A stretch of 64,000 nt of DNA, from the NCBI GenBank assembly GCA_963707275.1, contig CAVPPH010000003.1, positions 1 through 64,000 on the forward strand, read 5' to 3'. The stretch comes from JACKBK01 sp963707275. GTDB taxonomy: Bacteria; Chloroflexota; Anaerolineae; JAAEKA01. A program made the translations under genes and the position numbers. The notes beneath the pieces were generated by a model that made no database searches, was not told the DNA's origin, and worked only from the letters and a program-made list of their open reading frames with translations. This document shows, in pieces, positions 9,418 to 18,892 of this stretch. Numbering within the stretch: the first letter of the stretch is position 1; every line of letters starts with the position of its first letter.

Positions 9418-9560
9418 GTGCAACCTCGCATCCTTCCCCTGCCGCTCGCCACACGGAGACTCGTCTTGCGACCACCATGACCGGTAAACGCTGTCGCTGT
9501 TCAGGAAGCCGTCGAAGAAGACCTTCGCTGACCTGCGTGTGCAGATGGTATCGAAACATC
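9418..9560 (+). pseudogene. Remnant of a GNAT acetyltransferase 5' end
   Basis: A GTG at 9418 opens VQPRILPLPLATRRLVLRPP, the typical beginning of a RimJ-type acetyltransferase, and the DNA aligns over about 130 bases with the start of the intact-length copy at 12787. Here stop codons and an indel interrupt it within 25 codons and the rest is missing. Together with the 3' remnant at 8068 it shows that pieces of this gene were copied and lost in this region. Confidence 0.6.
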
Positions 9561-9821
9561 ACCGGTGAGGCTGAACGACGAGTGGCGGGCTAAGATGACC
9601 GGCAGTCCCGCGAAACAAGTTGGGCGGCAGCCATCAACATCCTCTCTTTTGTGCTCTGAAGGTCAATTATGTGGCTAGATTCTCTGGTAACCTTGGCGGC
9701 CTTGCGGTCGGATGTGTGTTCAGTCAGCTTCTTGTTCTCGGCTATTTTGAGTCTTGGGACCCCCTACCAGCGTCACCTGCGCCAATCTCACAATTTGTAG
9801 AACTTGAGAATCAGCGCATGT

Positions 9822-9851
9822 TTGTCCGTGCTACTGATGGCACTGTATAAT
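9822..9851 (+). promoter_or_regulatory. Probable promoter of the second VOC gene
   Basis: TTGTCC at 9822-9827 and TATAAT at 9846-9851, spacer 18, lie 76 bases before the ATG of the VOC gene at 9928. Confidence 0.45.
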
Positions 9852-9927
9852 CGGAAATTGAAATTTCCAGTATCGCTGCCTGTGGTCGCTTTGCGTCAGG
9901 ACAGGCAGAATCCAGAAAGAAGAAACG

Positions 9928-10334
9928 ATGCAAAGCAAGATCAGTCACATCCAGTTCAACGTTCAGGCCGCCAACCTGCCGTTCTACAAGGATCTGCTGG
10001 CCTTCGCCGGCTTGCAGACGCTCTACGCGGCGAGGATATGCTGGGCGTCGGCGATGAGAACGAGACCAGCCTGTGGTTTAGCGCGTCGGCCAAGGACGTG
10101 CTCAACGACTACGACGGCCCGGGCATGAACCACCTGGCGCTGGAGGTCCCGGCGCAGTCGGATGTCGACGCGGCGGTGGCCTACCTGGCCGAGCGCGGCG
10201 TGCCGGCGCTGTTCGGGACTCCGCGCCACAACCCCGAGTTTAGCAGCGCCGAGCGGACGTACTACCAGGTGATGTTCGAGAGCCCCGACCGCATCTTGTT
10301 CGAGATCGTGTATATGGGGCCAAAGGCAGACTGA
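9928..10334 (+). CDS. VOC family protein, copy 2 (frameshifted)
   Basis: This is a near-identical duplicate of the VOC gene at 7039: same start MQSKISHIQFNVQ, same MNHLALEVP and ending ILFEIVYMG-KAD. One A is missing near 10027 (CTCTACGCGGCG here against CTCTACGACGGCG in copy 1), which shifts the frame after about 33 codons; the downstream frame is otherwise intact to 10334. Whether the base is truly missing or misread cannot be told here. The duplication includes the flanking bases on both sides (about 9895-10375). Confidence 0.75.
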
Positions 10335-10423
10335 TTGTGGCTGTGCCTGGCATCTGTGAATGCAGGCTGCCTTTCTACGTCTGGCGCGGAGCCGTCATCA
10401 AAATACGCAGGAGGTTTGTTTTC

Positions 10424-10888
10424 ATGCGCCATACCCGCGAGGAAGTGATCGAGCGCACTGTTCAGGAGTTCGAACGCCTGGATCATCTGGTTAACAACCT
10501 TACCGATGAGGATTGGAATACGTTGCTGGCCAGACCCGAGACCAAAGACCCCTGGACGGTGAAAGATACACTGGCGCATATCACCCATTGGAAGGCTGAT
10601 ACGGTCAGAAAGATCAGAAAGCAACCCGTACCGGCGGAGGAGAAAGGTCTCAACTGGACCGATGGCAACCACCTGATCTACGAGCGCTGGCGAGACCGCT
10701 CCCCGCAGGAAGTTTTAGCCTGGCACAGACAGGTTCAGGAGGATGTACTGGCTGCGCTGCAAGCTGCACCCGAAAGGTGGTTCAGTGCCAGGGAACGCCG
10801 GCCGGAATGGCCCTTTGACCTTGACGGCCACTCCAGCTACCATCGCGTCAAGGATATCGAACAGGCGCTGCAAAAGTCAACAACGTGA
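10424..10888 (+). CDS. DinB/ClbS-DfsB family four-helix protein
   Basis: A 154-residue protein with the DinB-superfamily pattern: an N-terminal helix ERTVQEFERLDHLV, THWKADTVRK carrying the first histidine, EVLAWHRQVQEDVLAAL, and a last GHSSYHRVKDI that supplies further histidines of the metal site. The RDRSPQEVLAWH segment is closest to the ClbS/DfsB group, which includes the colibactin self-resistance hydrolase, though most members have unknown substrates. ATG 10424 is chosen because CAGGAGG lies about 10 bases before it; an upstream in-frame start at 10337 adds unrelated residues. Confidence 0.75.
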   Translation: MRHTREEVIERTVQEFERLDHLVNNLTDEDWNTLLARPETKDPWTVKDTLAHITHWKADTVRKIRKQPVPAEEKGLNWTDGNHLIYERWRDRSPQEVLAWHRQVQEDVLAALQAAPERWFSARERRPEWPFDLDGHSSYHRVKDIEQALQKSTT

Positions 10889-10933
10889 GTAGCGGACAAC
10901 CGTCGGGCAGAAGGAACGCGTAGGATCTAGCGG

Positions 10934-11451
10934 ATGATATTGCCCAAGAAGCGGGACCCCAGGTTCATCACTGTGCGGCGCGGGGGAACACTGACAGACG
11001 ACGACCACCACCTGCTCGCGCTGTGGGCGGCCGACTGCGCGCAGCATGTCCTGCACCTCTTCGAGCAAATGCAACCCGCTGACGACCGGCCGCGGCGAGC
11101 CATCGAACTCGGCGCGCGCCTGGACACGCGGCGAGATTACCATGTCCCAGTCGCGCGCTGCGGGCGGCCATGCCATGGCTGCGGCACGAGACCTGAGTGG
11201 AGCCGCCCGCCACGCGGCATTTGCTGCCGGCCAGGCGGCTGCGGTGGCGCATGTCGCGGCTCATGAGTTGGGCGCGGCGGCCTACGCGATCAAAGCTGCC
11301 GCGTGCAGCGGCGCCCGCAGGTCAGGCTGAAACAGCAGGCCGTCTCGAGTGCCGTTGGCAGCGCGCGCAGCTCCCGGACGCGATACGCGAACTCGTCCTG
11401 GACGATCAGCGGCTGCGCAACGAGATCTGCTGGTCGGTGTTCGACTGCTGA
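10934..11451 (+). CDS. Putative immunity protein (Imm-5-like helical domain), interrupted
   Basis: The pieces match a family of Ala/His-rich helical proteins annotated as putative immunity proteins: LTDDDHHLLALWAADCAQHV, FEQMQPADDRPRRAIE, then RAWTRGEITMSQSRAAGGHA, ARHAAFAAGQAAAVAHVAAH, and the end QRAQLPDAIRELVLDD. Frame changes lie near 11110 and 11300; read together they give about 170 residues. No polymorphic toxin gene is adjacent, so if it is an immunity protein it is an orphan. The family also occurs away from toxins, and its role there is unknown. Confidence 0.6.
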
Positions 11452-11690
11452 CGGGCGGGATGGCATGTCGGCACTGCCGCGCGCCTGACATCGTGGCGTC
11501 GCTGGTGAGGATGAACGGGGAAAGGTGGATATGTCGACCGGACTTGCCGCGACACAGCAGTGGCCGGCTTCGTCGTGTTCCCACATATCGATGCCTTGCG
11601 CATTTTGATAAGACATGGTATTTGAGATGTTGTTTGCCTGCTTTGAACGTGGCAACCAGATAGCCATCCCGATATAGGAGAAACCCGGTC

Positions 11691-12285
<595 letters not shown>

Positions 12286-12354
12286 TGTGATGCAAAACAA
12301 AAACCGGCTAAGCAAGCGTGCATGGAATATTGGAAGTGCAAAGAGGAACACGCG

Positions 12355-12699
12355 ATGAGCAACGAACAGGCGGCGCCGGAGACAAAAGGTGTTGCAGTGA
12401 AGTTACTTGCATCGGTAGACCTTGGCCCTGAGATCGAGGGCATGGCCGGGCGTCAGGTTCGAATGCGTATGGCCACCTTCGAACCTGGAGCCGTCCTCGG
12501 TCCGATTCACGACCACAAGGACAGACCAGGCATCGATTACATCTTGCAGGGAACGATCACTGACCATCGCAATGAAGTCGCGACGGACTACGGGCGGGGA
12601 GTGGGCTGGCCCGAGGACAGGAATACCTTGCACTGGCTTGAGAACAGAGGGACAACTCCGGCAGTAGAGATCTCGATCGACATAGTCAGGCAAGAGTAA
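12355..12699 (+). CDS. Cupin-domain protein
   Basis: A 114-residue single cupin. The two conserved motifs are visible as FEPGAVLGPIHDHKDRPGIDYIL (first histidines and glutamate-equivalent) and EDRNTLHWLENRGTTPAVEI (second histidine). Small cupins of this type bind a metal and are often sensors or simple enzymes; nothing identifies the ligand. ATG 12355 is preferred over the in-frame ATG at 12322 because AGAGGAA lies 8 bases upstream and homology begins there. Confidence 0.72.
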   Translation: MSNEQAAPETKGVAVKLLASVDLGPEIEGMAGRQVRMRMATFEPGAVLGPIHDHKDRPGIDYILQGTITDHRNEVATDYGRGVGWPEDRNTLHWLENRGTTPAVEISIDIVRQE

Positions 12700-12786
12700 G
12701 GTCAGGCCCGCCCCGGCGCCATGCCACGCGAAAGGAAACCGTTAGGCAGCACAGCACCGACAATTCGCCAGCACCCGGCCGACAGC

Positions 12787-13384
12787 ATGCAATCCCACAT
12801 CCTTCCCCTGCCACCGCGAAACACAGAGACTCGTCTTGCGTCCACCGTCACCGGAGAATGCTGCCGCTGTCCAGAAAGCGGTCGAAGAATCCTTCGCCGA
12901 CCTGCATGTGTGGATGGATTGGGCCGCCACACTTCAATCGTTGGAAGACACGCAGGCCGTCCTTGAACGGGCTCAGGCCAGCTTTGAGGCAGGGGAAGAT
13001 TTCGCCGTTCATGCCTTCCTCAGAGACACGGGAGTCTTCGTGCTCAGTGCGGGGCTGCATCCGCGCAACTGGCGTGTGCCCAGCTTCGAGATCGGCTACT
13101 GGTGCCGGTCAACCATGCAGGGCAGTGGGTATGTCGCCGAGGTGGTCAGGGAATTGACGGCCATGGCGTTCCACGACCTGCAAGCCTTGCGAATTGAGAT
13201 ACGCTGCGATGCGCGCAATCACCGCAGCCGCCGGGTGGCCGAGCGCGCCGGGTTTCGCCTGGAAGCGGAACTGCGCTGTGACGACCGGGCCAACGATGGC
13301 AGTCTGCGCGATACGACGATCTACGTGCTGCTGGCTGAGGGCTTCCGGCTCAATTCCGTGCCACACGGCGCTTTCGTGTCGTGA
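12787..13384 (+). CDS. GNAT N-acetyltransferase (RimJ/RimL type), interrupted near its start
   Basis: From 12836 on the frame encodes a RimJ-like acetyltransferase: LRPPSPENAAAVQKAVEES, an internal FEIGYWCRSTMQGSGYVAEVV acetyl-CoA segment, RIEIRCDARNHRSRRVAERA and GFRLEAELRCDD. Such proteins acetylate N-termini or small amines and antibiotics. The homologous stub at 9418 shows that the gene should start with residues like MQSHILPLP at ATG 12787, in a different frame, so an indel near 12820 is likely; otherwise translation would have to begin at the TTG at 12836. The protein ends VPHGAFVS and is followed at once by a promoter. Confidence 0.7.
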
Positions 13385-13423
13385 CAACCCGTCCAGTGCA
13401 ACGCCCAGTCGAGTTTTGGGGGC

Positions 13424-13452
13424 TTGACGGCGACAGGCGATAACGCTATACT
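13424..13452 (+). promoter_or_regulatory. Sigma70-type promoter, homologous to that at 8202
   Basis: TTGACG at 13424-13429 and TATACT at 13447-13452, spacer 17. The surrounding 100 bases align with 8140-8260, so promoter and acetyltransferase tail were duplicated together. Confidence 0.6.
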
Positions 13453-13623
13453 CCCTCACGCTCAGAAGTCCCGCAAATCAGACGGTTTCCCGACGGCGAC
13501 CGACGGCGAAAGAAATCCCTTCACTTGACTACCAACGAATACCAGACGCCGGAACACGCATTGGCGTACATCTGGAAATGGCTTGAACTGGCTTTGATTG
13601 GCGGATTGCGTCGCTAAAATTGT

Positions 13624-13971
13624 GTGCCGGTTATTATCCGGTGCACCGTCGCGACAGCAGGCCAGGCCGGCGCCCTGCAACGGAAAGGAGGCAAGCTGGC
13701 TGCCAAGCTGCAGGAAGTCCTCAGCGAACGCGCGTCCAAGCTGCTCGGCCTGGCGAGCCATCAAAGGTGTGAAGTGTTGGTGTTGGGCGCATGGGGCTGC
13801 GGCGTTTTCCGAAATGACCCGGCGATGGTCTCGCAGATTTTCTGGGAGTTGCTTGGACCAGACCGGCCCCACGAGAAACGCTTTCGGACGGTGGTGTTTT
13901 CAGTATTGGACAAGTCACATGATCAGCGGACCTTCCGCGTGTTCCTCGAAACATTTGTGGCGGGCCGATGA
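13624..13971 (+). pseudogene. TIGR02452/PARG-like macrodomain protein, C-terminal fragment
   Basis: The segment LQEVLSERASKLLGLASHQR, EVLVLGAWGCGVFRNDP and FRTVVFSVLD matches the C-terminal half of TIGR02452 proteins, bacterial poly(ADP-ribose)-glycohydrolase-like macrodomains. The N-terminal half, which holds the ADP-ribose-binding GGG-x6-8-QEE signature, is missing. The only start is a weak GTG at 13624 and the first 25 codons look non-native. I treat it as a truncated gene that lies downstream of the promoter at 13424. Confidence 0.6.
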
Positions 13972-14007
13972 GCGGCGGCACGAAAACGTCACAAGATATT
14001 CGAGCAA

Positions 14008-14589
14008 TTGGTGATGAACCGAACCATCATACTGATTGGCCCGCTTGGTGCAGGCAAAACCACTGTGGGACAGTTGTTGGCTGAAAAACTCGACTTGCCG
14101 TACTGTTCTATCGATGCGGTGCGTCAGGCATTTTACCAACAAGTTGGCTATGATCAAACCATAGCTTCACAGATTGCTGCATCCGCGCAGGGTATCCAGG
14201 GCGTGTTACGCTATAGCAAGCCCTTTGAAGCCCGGATGGTTGAAGCGGTTTTGGCTGATCATCACGACATCATAGATTTCGGAGCAAGCAACTCAGTCTA
14301 TGATGACGAAGACCTCTTCGCCCGGGTTGAAACCATTCTGGCGCCGTATCCCAATGTGATACTGCTTCTGCCATCGCCGGACCTGGATGAGTCGGTTGAG
14401 GTACTGAAGAACCGATTGACACAGATGCTGACTGAAGCGGGAAAGGAGTTCACCGCTGAACTGTTCGAGTTGAATGCATACTTCGTCAGGCATCCTTCGA
14501 ATCATCGATTGGCCAAGCTAGTCGTTTACACCAAAGACAAGACGCCCGAGGAAATCTGTGATGAGCTTGTGAAAATACTGGTGCAATGA
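14008..14589 (+). CDS. P-loop kinase, shikimate-kinase-like
   Basis: A 193-residue NTPase with a Walker A motif GPLGAGKTT at residues 11-19 and a short SIDAVRQAF segment after strand 2, as in shikimate/gluconate kinase folds. VILLLPSPDLDESVEVLKNR resembles the base-binding and lid region. It lacks the full shikimate-binding signature and the window has a clear AroK elsewhere, so it is probably a kinase for another small molecule. The ATG at 14014 is an equally plausible start. It is intact, unlike many neighbours. Confidence 0.7.
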   Translation: MVMNRTIILIGPLGAGKTTVGQLLAEKLDLPYCSIDAVRQAFYQQVGYDQTIASQIAASAQGIQGVLRYSKPFEARMVEAVLADHHDIIDFGASNSVYDDEDLFARVETILAPYPNVILLLPSPDLDESVEVLKNRLTQMLTEAGKEFTAELFELNAYFVRHPSNHRLAKLVVYTKDKTPEEICDELVKILVQ

Positions 14590-14617
14590 AGACCAACCCT
14601 ATACAGGAGGATTGGAA

Positions 14618-14689
14618 ATGGCTGAAGTCATGTTGTTTCACCACGCACAAGGGCTGACCCTTGGCGTCGTCACGTTTGCCGACAAATGA
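14618..14689 (+). pseudogene. Dienelactone hydrolase N-terminal stub
   Basis: An ATG at 14618 with a CAGGAGG site just upstream starts MAEVMLFHHAQGLTLGVVTF and stops after 23 residues at 14687-14689, overlapping the ATG of the next gene. The sequence matches the first strand and turn of dienelactone-hydrolase-family alpha/beta hydrolases (AEV-LFHHAQGLTPGV). The remaining roughly 170 residues, including the catalytic Cys/Asp/His, are absent, so only a leader-like stub is left fused by overlap to the reductase gene. Confidence 0.6.
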
Positions 14690-15249
14690 CCAAGACACAG
14701 TACTACACAGCCGCAAGCCTGGACGGCTTCATCGCCGATGCCAACAACTCGCTGGACTGGCTGTTCCAGTTCGGCAATCCCGATGACAGCGACTACCCGG
14801 AGTTCATCCGATCGGTGGGCGCCGTCGCGATGGGCTCTACGACGTATGAATGGGTCGTGACCAACCACATCCGCCCCGGCACGCCCGAGCAGCAGCCGTG
14901 GCCATATACCCAGCCGGCCTGGGTTTTCTCTTCGCGCGACCTGCCCGGCATCGCCGGCGCTGACATCCGCTTTGTGCGTGGCGATGTGCGCCCCGTTCAC
15001 CGGCAGATGCTGCAGGAAGCCGCAGGGATGAACATCTGGCTGGTCGGCGGCGGCGAGCTGGCCGGGCAGTTCTACGACCACGGCCTGCTCGATGAGCTGA
15101 TCGTCACGGTTGCGTCGGTGACTCTGGGAAGCGGCGCGCCCCTCTTGCCGCGGGCAATCACCAATCCGCCGCTGCGCCTGCTTTCCGCCACGCCATGGGG
15201 TGGAACATTCGTGAGCTTGCGCTACCAGGTGCAGCGGCCGCTCGAATAA
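14686..15249 (+). CDS. Dihydrofolate reductase-family protein (RibD C-terminal domain)
   Basis: A 187-residue single-domain reductase: YYTAASLDGFIADANNSLDW at the start, GAVAMGSTTYEWV in the middle, and MNIWLVGGGELAGQFYDHGL with LIVTVASVTLGSGAPLLP near the end. These are the NADPH-binding and folate-reductase-like motifs of the RibD_C family; close relatives are named YyaP/YqjY-like and have no proven substrate. The ATG overlaps the stop of the hydrolase stub (ATGA), so the two are translationally coupled and the stub's ribosome site may be what drives this gene. Confidence 0.82.
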   Translation: MTKTQYYTAASLDGFIADANNSLDWLFQFGNPDDSDYPEFIRSVGAVAMGSTTYEWVVTNHIRPGTPEQQPWPYTQPAWVFSSRDLPGIAGADIRFVRGDVRPVHRQMLQEAAGMNIWLVGGGELAGQFYDHGLLDELIVTVASVTLGSGAPLLPRAITNPPLRLLSATPWGGTFVSLRYQVQRPLE

Positions 15250-15339
15250 CCTGGACCGTCGACACAGCCCTGCCAGCCGCCGCGGGTTGATTGCGCATCC
15301 AGCCCAGGTGTACCAGGTCGCAAAAAAGGATGGCATCAC

Positions 15340-15837
15340 ATGCCCGGCAAATCATCCCTCACCGCTGAGCACGTGCTGACCCTGCTGGCAGCAACGCCGC
15401 CGCGCATCGCCGTGCTGGCCGAGGGTCGGACGCCAGCTCAATTGCATTCCGCTCCCAAGGAGGATGAGTGGTCCGCCAACGATGTGCTGGCCCATCTGCG
15501 CGCCTGTGCTGACGTTTGGGGCGACTGCATCATGGCGATCGCTGCCCAGGACGGGCTGACGCTGCGGGCTGTCAATCCCCGGACTTGGATCAAGCAAACG
15601 GATTATCCCCTACAGGAGTTTCAGCCATCTATGCAGGCATATACCGCGCAGCGCGTCGATCTGCTGAGGTTCATGAGGCCGCTGCCACAAGAAGTCTGGT
15701 CACGGTCGGCGACAGTTACGGGGGCCGGAAAGGCGCTCCAACGGACAGTGCTGTTTTATGCCGAGTGGTTGGCACGCCATGAACGGCCGCACCTCAAGCA
15801 GATCGAATGCATCGTGAACACAATGCCCAGAAAGTAG
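15340..15837 (+). CDS. DinB-like damage-inducible family protein
   Basis: A 165-residue helical protein: LLAATPPRIAVLAEGRTPAQ, WSANDVLAHLRACADVWGD with the first histidine, then a C-terminal VLFYAEWLARHERPHLKQI carrying two more histidines. The three-His pattern of DinB/YfiT four-helix metal-binding proteins is complete. Members act in thiol-dependent transfer or detoxification; the substrate is unknown. It is intact and followed closely by the glycosylase gene at 15849. Confidence 0.75.
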   Translation: MPGKSSLTAEHVLTLLAATPPRIAVLAEGRTPAQLHSAPKEDEWSANDVLAHLRACADVWGDCIMAIAAQDGLTLRAVNPRTWIKQTDYPLQEFQPSMQAYTAQRVDLLRFMRPLPQEVWSRSATVTGAGKALQRTVLFYAEWLARHERPHLKQIECIVNTMPRK

Positions 15838-15848
15838 TCGGAGCCATC

Positions 15849-17102
15849 ATGCTGACCATCGACATCGATACCGCCCGTCGCTTCATCCTTGGCAAACAGG
15901 GCCTGTGGCCTGGCCGGCGCTGGCGCGGCATCGAGGGCACGGAGCAGGCCATGCGCGCGATGGAGTACCTGCAACTCGACCCGCTGCAGATCATCGCCCG
16001 CAGCCATGACATCAAGTTGCACAGCCGCGTGCTGGATTATGTACCCGGCCAGTGGGAGGAAGTGACCTACCAGCAGCGTAAGTTCTTCGACTGGGGCGGC
16101 TGGCTGGCCGTCCGGCCGATGGACGAGTTGCCACACTGGCGCGTGGTCATGCGCCGCGAGCGCGAGGGACCCTCGCGTCTGCACGACATGGCCAGCGAAC
16201 ACGCCGAGGCCATCGTCGAAATGCGGGTCATCCTGCGTGAGCGCGGCACGGTAAGCAATCGCGACTTCAAGATGGCGACGCGCACGCGCACGGAAAGCTA
16301 CCGCGGCCGCAAGGACAGCGCGTTGGCGCTGTATTACCTGTGGCGCACCGGCGAGGTGATGACGCATCACCGCGAGAACTTCGAGCGCGTCTACGCCCTC
16401 ACTGAAACGGTCGCGCCCGCGCAGTTGATCCACGAAAGCGACAAGGCCGAAGCCGACCGCTTCCTGATCAAGAAAGATGTCGCCTTCTCCGGGCTGTCGC
16501 GGGTGAGCCGCACGCAAGACTCGTATCATCGCGGCGTGCCGTTCGACGAAATCAAGTCGCTGCTCGATGCGCTGCTGGCCAGCGGCGACCTCATCGAGGT
16601 GCGGGTTGAAGGCTGGAAGCATGTGCACTACGCGTTGGGCAGCGACACCGGGCTGCTGCGCGATTTGAGCGCCGGGCGCGTGCCACAGGCGTGGACGCCG
16701 CTGGAGACAAACACGACTGACGAGGTCGTCTTCCTTGCGCCGCTGGATCCTGTCAGCGCCCGCGGGCGAGCCAAAATCCTGTTCGGCTTCGACTACGTCT
16801 GGGAAGTGTACAAGCCTGAGCACAAGCGCCAGTTCGGCTATTACACGCTGCCGATACTGTGGGGCGAGCGCCTCGTCGGGCGCTTCGACAGCAAGCTCGA
16901 CCGGACGACCGGCACCTACATCGTTCTGGGCCTGTGGCTGGAGGATGAGGCCCTGGGCCAAGACGAGGCGTTTGCGGAGGCGCTGGCGCGCGGGTTTGCA
17001 CGCTTCGTCGCCTTTCTCGGCGCCGGCACGCTGGATGCGCAGGCGATTCAGGAACCGCTGCTGCGCCGCTATGTACGCTCTTCCAGGGAGAAGAATCGAT
17101 GA
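15849..17102 (+). CDS. Winged-helix crosslink-repair DNA glycosylase (YcaQ/AlkX-like)
   Basis: The protein of about 417 residues matches the HTH_42 family: an N-terminal TARRFILGKQGLWPG, EYLQLDPLQIIARSHD containing the Q-hydrophobic-D catalytic signature (QLD), DYVPGQWEEVTYQQRKFFDW, GTVSNRDF, and the C-terminal FLAPLDPVSARGRAKILFGF plus YVWEVYKPEHKRQFGYYTLP. YcaQ removes alkylated bases and unhooks interstrand crosslinks; the QxD form fits YcaQ rather than AlkZ (QxQ). I use ATG 15849, where homology begins; an in-frame ATG at 15807 overlaps the DinB gene. Next to DinB/ClbS-like genes it fits a genotoxin-tolerance theme, but such neighbours may be chance. Confidence 0.85.
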   Translation: MLTIDIDTARRFILGKQGLWPGRRWRGIEGTEQAMRAMEYLQLDPLQIIARSHDIKLHSRVLDYVPGQWEEVTYQQRKFFDWGGWLAVRPMDELPHWRVVMRREREGPSRLHDMASEHAEAIVEMRVILRERGTVSNRDFKMATRTRTESYRGRKDSALALYYLWRTGEVMTHHRENFERVYALTETVAPAQLIHESDKAEADRFLIKKDVAFSGLSRVSRTQDSYHRGVPFDEIKSLLDALLASGDLIEVRVEGWKHVHYALGSDTGLLRDLSAGRVPQAWTPLETNTTDEVVFLAPLDPVSARGRAKILFGFDYVWEVYKPEHKRQFGYYTLPILWGERLVGRFDSKLDRTTGTYIVLGLWLEDEALGQDEAFAEALARGFARFVAFLGAGTLDAQAIQEPLLRRYVRSSREKNR

Positions 17103-17173
17103 ATTCAACGCTGCCATGCCTGCATTTGCTCGCCAGGATACTGGCTTGATGCGCGGCAAATGAGGGTGCATTC

Positions 17174-18203
17174 ATGGATCAACTGATCAAAGACCGCTAC
17201 AACGACACTATTTTGCAGGAAGTCATGCGGCGCTATGGCATTGCAGAAAACCAGATACATCCCCTGGACGCGTTTGAGAGTTTCATCTATGAATTCGAGC
17301 GCGATTCAAGCGCCTACATTCTACGGATCGCTCACAGTTTTCGACGCAGCGAAGCGCTCGTTCTGGGGGAAGTGGACTGGATCAACTATCTGGCGGCAGG
17401 CGGTGTTTCTGCTGCCAAGGCAATTCTGTCTGACTCTGGCAAACTCGTGGAAGTGATTGAAGATCAACGGGGCGGCGTCTTTCTCGCTACGGCTTTTGTC
17501 AAAGCGCGAGGACAAGCCCCGTGGGATCTATGGACACCCCAGATTTACGAAACGTACGGTGAAATGATCGGACGGATACACACGCTGTCCAAGACCTACC
17601 AACCCAGGCAGGACGCCTGGAGGCGACCAGACTGGGACGATGATCTCTTTGCATTTGTAGAACACTACCTGCCCGAACTCTGAATCGATCGCAAAGCAGA
17701 AATACAAAGACCTCTGTCATTATGTGAACACATTGGCGAAAGACCGTGACTCCTATGGTCTGACCCATCAGGATGCGCATGGCAACAATCTCTTTGTGGA
17801 CGAGACGGGTCAGATCACCCTCTTTGACTTCGACGAATGCGCCTACAATTGGTTCATCAATGAGATTGCGATCGTGCTCTTCTATATCGTGCAGGACGCG
17901 GAAGACTGGCGCGCCTTCACACAGGAGTTCCTGTCGCATTTTCTTCGCGGCTATGTTCAGGCGTGCCCGCTGGACGCCAGATGGCTGAAAGAGATTCCAC
18001 ACTTTCTGAAGATCCGTGAAATCGAACTGTATGCTGTCATGTACCGCGATTTTGATCTGCAAGACATTGACGATGAGTGGTGTGCACGCTTCATGTACAA
18101 CCGCAAATTCAGAATTGAGCACGATGTGCCTTTTATCGATTTCGACTTCGCGTCTCTTTCTACATCGGTCAGGAGATTGCATTCAAACGACTCAGCCAGG
18201 TGA
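17174..18203 (+). CDS. APH-type phosphotransferase, interrupted
   Basis: Both halves form one kinase of about 340 residues. The N-lobe has FIYEFERDSSAYILRIAHSF, with an ATP-binding lysine-equivalent region, and GEVDWINYLAAGGV. After a one-base shift near 17680 the C-lobe shows HQDAHGNNLFVD (catalytic Brenner loop, HxDxxxxN) and ITLFDFDEC (metal-binding DFD). This is the aminoglycoside/choline/homoserine kinase fold; many bacterial members have unknown small-molecule substrates, so antibiotic resistance should not be assumed. The join reads ESIAKQKYKDLCHYVNTL, so little or nothing is missing. Confidence 0.75.
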
Positions 18204-18246
18204 TGAACCACGCAAGGATAATCGGGATCGACGAATCGCAGTCGAG

Positions 18247-18381
18247 ATGGGCCTTGCGCTGGTTCTGGTCCTTGTGCTGGGCGCAGCGGTCGGCAACATT
18301 GCGATTGGCCTCGTCATCGGCAGTGTCGTTGCCGGCATTGGTGTCGCCATGGATCGACGGCACATGAGGCAAGATCGTTAG
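18247..18381 (+). CDS. Small glycine-rich single-pass membrane protein
   Basis: From ATG 18247 the frame encodes MGLALVLVLVLGAAVGNIAI and a second small-residue-rich hydrophobic stretch, then a basic tail DRRHMRQDR. The G/A spacing resembles glycine-zipper membrane segments. In-frame upstream sequence (QPGDEPRKDNRDRR) also looks protein-like and follows an AGGAG at 18170-18174, but has no normal start codon, so the real N-terminus is uncertain. No function can be inferred. Confidence 0.4.
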   Translation: MGLALVLVLVLGAAVGNIAIGLVIGSVVAGIGVAMDRRHMRQDR

Positions 18382-18465
18382 GCAAGCCGTGCCCAGATCG
18401 CAACGACAGCGGACCAGGAGGTCCGCGGAAGCAAACTACACCCGAACGGAAATGGAGCAGCAATC

Positions 18466-18879
18466 GTGGATCAAACTCCAGGCAACAGTGCAGACATGAC
18501 TTCCTGGCCAAAGGGTATTTCAGCCATCACGCTGTTCGTAGAAGACCTGGAGGCCGCGAAGCAGTTCTATCTCAAGGTCTTCGGCCTTGCCCTGACGTGG
18601 GAAGACGATAACTCGGCTGTGTTCACGTTTGGGAGCACCCTTATCAACTTGCTGAGAATAAGTGAAGCGGTAGAACTCGTCGAACCGGCACCAGTCGCCA
18701 GTCGCGCGGCCGGGTCGCGCTTCGTTTTCACCATCGAGGTGGATGATGTAGACGCCATGTGCGCCGAACTGAGCGCACGCGGCGTGGAGCTGCTGAACGG
18801 TCCGATGGACCGTCCCTGGGGAATACGGACCGCCAGTTTCATGGATCCCGGCGGCCATATCTGGGAAATCGCGAAGTAA
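18466..18879 (+). CDS. VOC/glyoxalase-family protein
   Basis: A 137-residue VOC protein: GISAITLFVEDLEAAKQFYL at the first beta-alpha unit, FVFTIEVDDVDAMCAELSAR at the second, and TASFMDPGGHIWEIAK at the end, with the terminal glutamate as probable metal ligand. It is unrelated at detail level to the duplicated VOC pair upstream. The GTG at 18466 follows GGAAATGGAG; the ATG at 18496 is an alternative. The intact gene is followed by the SnoaL-like gene after 13 bases, a probable operon. Confidence 0.8.
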   Translation: MDQTPGNSADMTSWPKGISAITLFVEDLEAAKQFYLKVFGLALTWEDDNSAVFTFGSTLINLLRISEAVELVEPAPVASRAAGSRFVFTIEVDDVDAMCAELSARGVELLNGPMDRPWGIRTASFMDPGGHIWEIAK

Positions 18880-18892
18880 AGGAAATGCTGCA

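Noticed and set aside
9620..9850. 76-codon frame before the second VOC gene
   Set aside because: No ribosome site and no family resemblance; it overlaps a probable promoter.
15756..17171. A 471-codon open frame on the minus strand
   Set aside because: It is the antisense shadow of the YcaQ-like glycosylase gene; its composition (Ala, Arg, Gly, His, Gln) reflects GC-rich complement, and no family motif is seen.
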